Source: Thalassovita sp.
Lineage (GTDB): Bacteria > Pseudomonadota > Alphaproteobacteria > Rhodobacterales > Rhodobacteraceae
Assembly (NCBI GenBank): GCA_017792425.1
Contig: CP051233.1
Span: forward strand, 709,457-773,456
Length of the DNA: 64,000 nt
Reading direction: 5' to 3'
Made by a program: the position numbers and the translations under genes. The notes under the pieces are model-generated. The model was not told where the DNA came from. It ran no database searches and saw nothing but the letters and a program-made list of their open reading frames with translations. Below are positions 61,786 through 64,000 of the stretch, in pieces (within the stretch, counting starts at the first letter, position 1; the number at the start of each line of letters is the position of its first letter).

Positions 61786-63807
61786 ATGACCAACCCGCTG
61801 CTGTCTGACTGGAATACCCCGTTCCAAATCGCCCCTTTCAATATGATCCGGGACTCGGATTTTGCCCCGGCATTTGCGACGGCGCTGGAGGACCACCGGG
61901 CAGAAATCGAGACTATTGCCACGACCCGGGGCACACCGACATTTGCCAACACCATCGAGGCGCTGGAAGCCGCAGGCCACGCGCTGGACAAGGTGTTGTC
62001 GGTGTTCTTTTCCGTTGCGGGGGCTGACAGCAATCCTGAACGCGAAAAGCTGCAGATGGAGTTTTCGCCGAAGTTGGCGGCGCATTACGCGGCGATTTCA
62101 TCCAACAAGGTGCTATTCGCGCGGGTTGCAGACCTGTGGAACCGTCGGAATGATCTGGGCCTGACCGCAGAACAGGCCCGCGTGTTGATGCTGACCCATC
62201 GCGGCTTTGTCCGGTCAGGGGCCGCGTTGGAGGGCGTAGAGGACGCGCGAATGGCCGAGATCAAGGGACGGCTGGCGACGCTTGGGACTCAGTTCACCCA
62301 GAACCTGCTGGCGGATGAACGCGGCTGGTTCATGGAATTGACCGAGGCTGATCTGGATGGCCTGCCCGGATTTGTCATCAACGCGATGCGGGCGGCCGCT
62401 AGGGAAAAGGGCGTGTCCGGTCCAGTCGTAACCCTGTCGCGGTCAATCATCACGCCGTTTCTGCAGTTTTCCACCCGGCGCGATTTGCGCGAAACAGCCT
62501 ATCGGGCGTTCGTTGCCCGTGGCGCCAATGGTGGTGACACGGACAACCGCGCCATCGCTGCCGAAATACTGGCGTTGCGTGCGGAACGGGCCAAGTTGCT
62601 GGGTTATCCCAGTTTTGCAGACTACAAGCTGGAAACCGAGATGGCCAAGACGCCCGCACGGGTCCAAGAATTGTTGATGGCCGTCTGGGAACCCGCCAAG
62701 GCGCGCGCAGAGGCGGACGCGCAGGTGTTGCAGGACATGATGCACACGGATGGGATCAACGGTGATCTGGAGGCATGGGACTGGCATCACTATGCAGCGC
62801 GCCGCCGCAAGGAAGAACACGATCTGGACGAGGCGGCGCTGAAACCCTACCTGCAGCTTGATCGCATGATCGAGGCAAGTTTTGCCTGCGCCAACCGTCT
62901 GTTCGGATTGGAGTTTTCGCCGCTGGACATTCCTCTTTACCATCCCGATTGCCGGGCCTGGGAGGTCACCCGGAACGGCCAGCATGTCGCTGTTTTCATC
63001 GGCGATTACTTCGCCCGCGGGTCCAAGCGGTCCGGGGCGTGGTGTTCGGCCATGCGCGCACAGGCGAAATTCCCGCGCAGGCAGGCGCCTGTCGTCATCA
63101 ACGTCTGCAATTTTGCCAAGGGCGACCCGGCGCTGCTGTCCTATGACGATGCCCGGACGCTGTTCCACGAATTCGGCCACGCGCTGCATCAGATGTTGTC
63201 GGATGTGACCTATGAAAGTATCTCGGGCACCTCCGTGGCGCGGGATTTCGTCGAACTGCCTTCGCAATTGTATGAACACTGGCTGGAGGTGCCCCAAGTG
63301 CTGGCAGAGTTCGCTACCCATGCCGAAACCGGGGCGCCGATGCCGGCAGACATGCTGGACAAGGTGCTGGGGGCCGCGAATTTCGACCAGGGGTTCCAAA
63401 CGGTGGAATATGTTGCCTCGGCGCTTGTGGATCTGGCGTTCCACCGCGGAAAGGCGCCCACCGATCCAATGGCCATGCAGACAGAGGTTTTGGCAGGCTT
63501 GGGCATGCCGTCCCAGATTGCCATGCGCCATGCGACGCCGCATTTCGCGCATGTGTTTTCCGGGGACGGGTACAGCTCCGGTTATTACAGCTACATGTGG
63601 TCCGAAGTGATGGATGCCGACGCCTTTGCAGCGTTTGACGAGGTGGGCGACGCCTTTGATGCCGCCACCGCGCGCGCGCTTGAGGCGAATATCCTGTCCA
63701 CTGGCGGGTCGCGCGAAGCAGAGGATTTGTACATCGCCTTTCGCGGTCGGATGCCGGGGGTGGACGCGCTATTGAAAGGGCGCGGGTTGGCGGCCTCGGG
63801 GGCCTAG
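61786..63807 (+). CDS. M3 family oligopeptidase
   Basis: A 673-residue zinc peptidase of the M3 family (oligopeptidase A/dipeptidyl carboxypeptidase type). The metal motif HEFGHALHQ lies at about 461-469, with the downstream Glu in FVELPSQLYEHW. The N-terminal half is the all-helical M3 region. It degrades short peptides in the cytoplasm, including signal-peptide remnants in E. coli OpdA. No signal sequence is seen. Its stop overlaps the stop of the gene on the other strand (CTAG). Confidence 0.94.
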   Translation: MTNPLLSDWNTPFQIAPFNMIRDSDFAPAFATALEDHRAEIETIATTRGTPTFANTIEALEAAGHALDKVLSVFFSVAGADSNPEREKLQMEFSPKLAAHYAAISSNKVLFARVADLWNRRNDLGLTAEQARVLMLTHRGFVRSGAALEGVEDARMAEIKGRLATLGTQFTQNLLADERGWFMELTEADLDGLPGFVINAMRAAAREKGVSGPVVTLSRSIITPFLQFSTRRDLRETAYRAFVARGANGGDTDNRAIAAEILALRAERAKLLGYPSFADYKLETEMAKTPARVQELLMAVWEPAKARAEADAQVLQDMMHTDGINGDLEAWDWHHYAARRRKEEHDLDEAALKPYLQLDRMIEASFACANRLFGLEFSPLDIPLYHPDCRAWEVTRNGQHVAVFIGDYFARGSKRSGAWCSAMRAQAKFPRRQAPVVINVCNFAKGDPALLSYDDARTLFHEFGHALHQMLSDVTYESISGTSVARDFVELPSQLYEHWLEVPQVLAEFATHAETGAPMPADMLDKVLGAANFDQGFQTVEYVASALVDLAFHRGKAPTDPMAMQTEVLAGLGMPSQIAMRHATPHFAHVFSGDGYSSGYYSYMWSEVMDADAFAAFDEVGDAFDAATARALEANILSTGGSREAEDLYIAFRGRMPGVDALLKGRGLAASGA

Positions 63808-64000
63808 GCCCCGGCCTCGGAAGGGGCAAACTGCCGAAGGAATATCCCGCTGTCCCCGTACCCGCCCTTGATCAGTTTCCCCGGTTCAGCCACTTCGGGG
63901 AAGCTGTCAGCCCAGTCGCGAAACCGGTCATTGGTCACGATGCAGGTGCCCAGATCTCGGGCCGCCCGAAGAATGAACTGGTCGGCCGAAGTACCCTTTG
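63804..64000 (-). CDS. Zc3h12a-like ribonuclease domain protein, C-terminal part
   Basis: The last 64 codons of a gene whose start lies beyond the window. The peptide has SADQFILRAARDLGTCIVTNDRFRDW in two family pieces and ends after LIKGGYGDSGIFLRQF. That is the acidic-loop region of the NYN/Zc3h12a-like RNase family (Asp in TNDRF), a PIN-related fold. RNase activity is expected but unproven here. Targets are unknown. Confidence 0.7.
   Translation of the reverse strand, partial: KGTSADQFILRAARDLGTCIVTNDRFRDWADSFPEVAEPGKLIKGGYGDSGIFLRQFAPSEAGA

Overview
The window is a GC-rich chromosomal segment from an alphaproteobacterium, almost certainly a member of the Rhodobacteraceae (Roseobacter group). 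The support is a GcrA cell-cycle regulator, an RpoHII-like heat-shock sigma factor behind a TGATCC-type RpoE promoter, a row of DUF6455 small proteins, the gene orders glnD-murJ-(rhomboid)-trpS and argD-argF next to gcrA, and FNR-type boxes. Nearly all of it is ordinary core genome, densely packed. I see no rRNA, tRNA, CRISPR array, prophage or insertion sequence.

Region by region. 0-4.3 kb: tail of a D-2-hydroxyacid dehydrogenase, a FabH-like ketosynthase, thymidine kinase, and a two-gene regulatory unit (small HTH-like protein plus LuxR-type regulator). 4.3-11.6 kb: carB, pabB/pabC-like genes, aspS. 11.6-21.2 kb: secreted DUF1800/DUF1501 pair, GNAT, receiver protein, methylmalonyl-CoA epimerase with DUF1467, EI24 membrane protein, nitroreductase, HDAC-like deacetylase, M48 lipoprotein, IMPACT protein. 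21.2-23.9 kb: the most distinctive area. Four tandem Cys4 small proteins (DUF6455) sit behind two FNR-like promoters, followed by a DUF4405 cytochrome-b-like membrane protein, DgkA and a double-CDGSH iron-sulfur protein. 23.9-24.5 kb: an AT-richer gene of unknown function directly behind rimO. 24.5-39.7 kb: rimO, AsmA, lytic transglycosylase, argF/argD, ABC-2 permease, gcrA, pit transporter, NUDIX, hrpB, glycosyltransferase-like gene, meaB, rpmB. 39.9-45 kb: copper chaperone pair, sirtuin, low-molecular-weight phosphatase, class IV aminotransferase, L,D-transpeptidase, trpS. 45-64 kb: a rhomboid-fold protein lacking its catalytic dyad, murJ-glnD, a PBP-activator lipoprotein divergent from rsmI-yraN-gshB, yifB, a GST with a Cys-rich tail, cobU-cobC, rpoH-chaN, coaBC-dut-thiF-like, an M3 peptidase, and a partial Zc3h12a-like RNase.

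Themes. B12-linked metabolism recurs (epimerase, MeaB, CobU/CobC), although the mutase itself is outside the window. Redox and oxygen response recurs (FNR-like boxes, CDGSH, RpoE-type promoter, GshB, GST). Many convergent gene pairs share or abut their stop codons. A dispersed motif, hairpin plus GAGTATTT and GCAAGATGAA, marks several gene 3' ends. The best candidate for an undescribed system is the FNR-linked DUF6455 array with its cytochrome-b-like neighbour.
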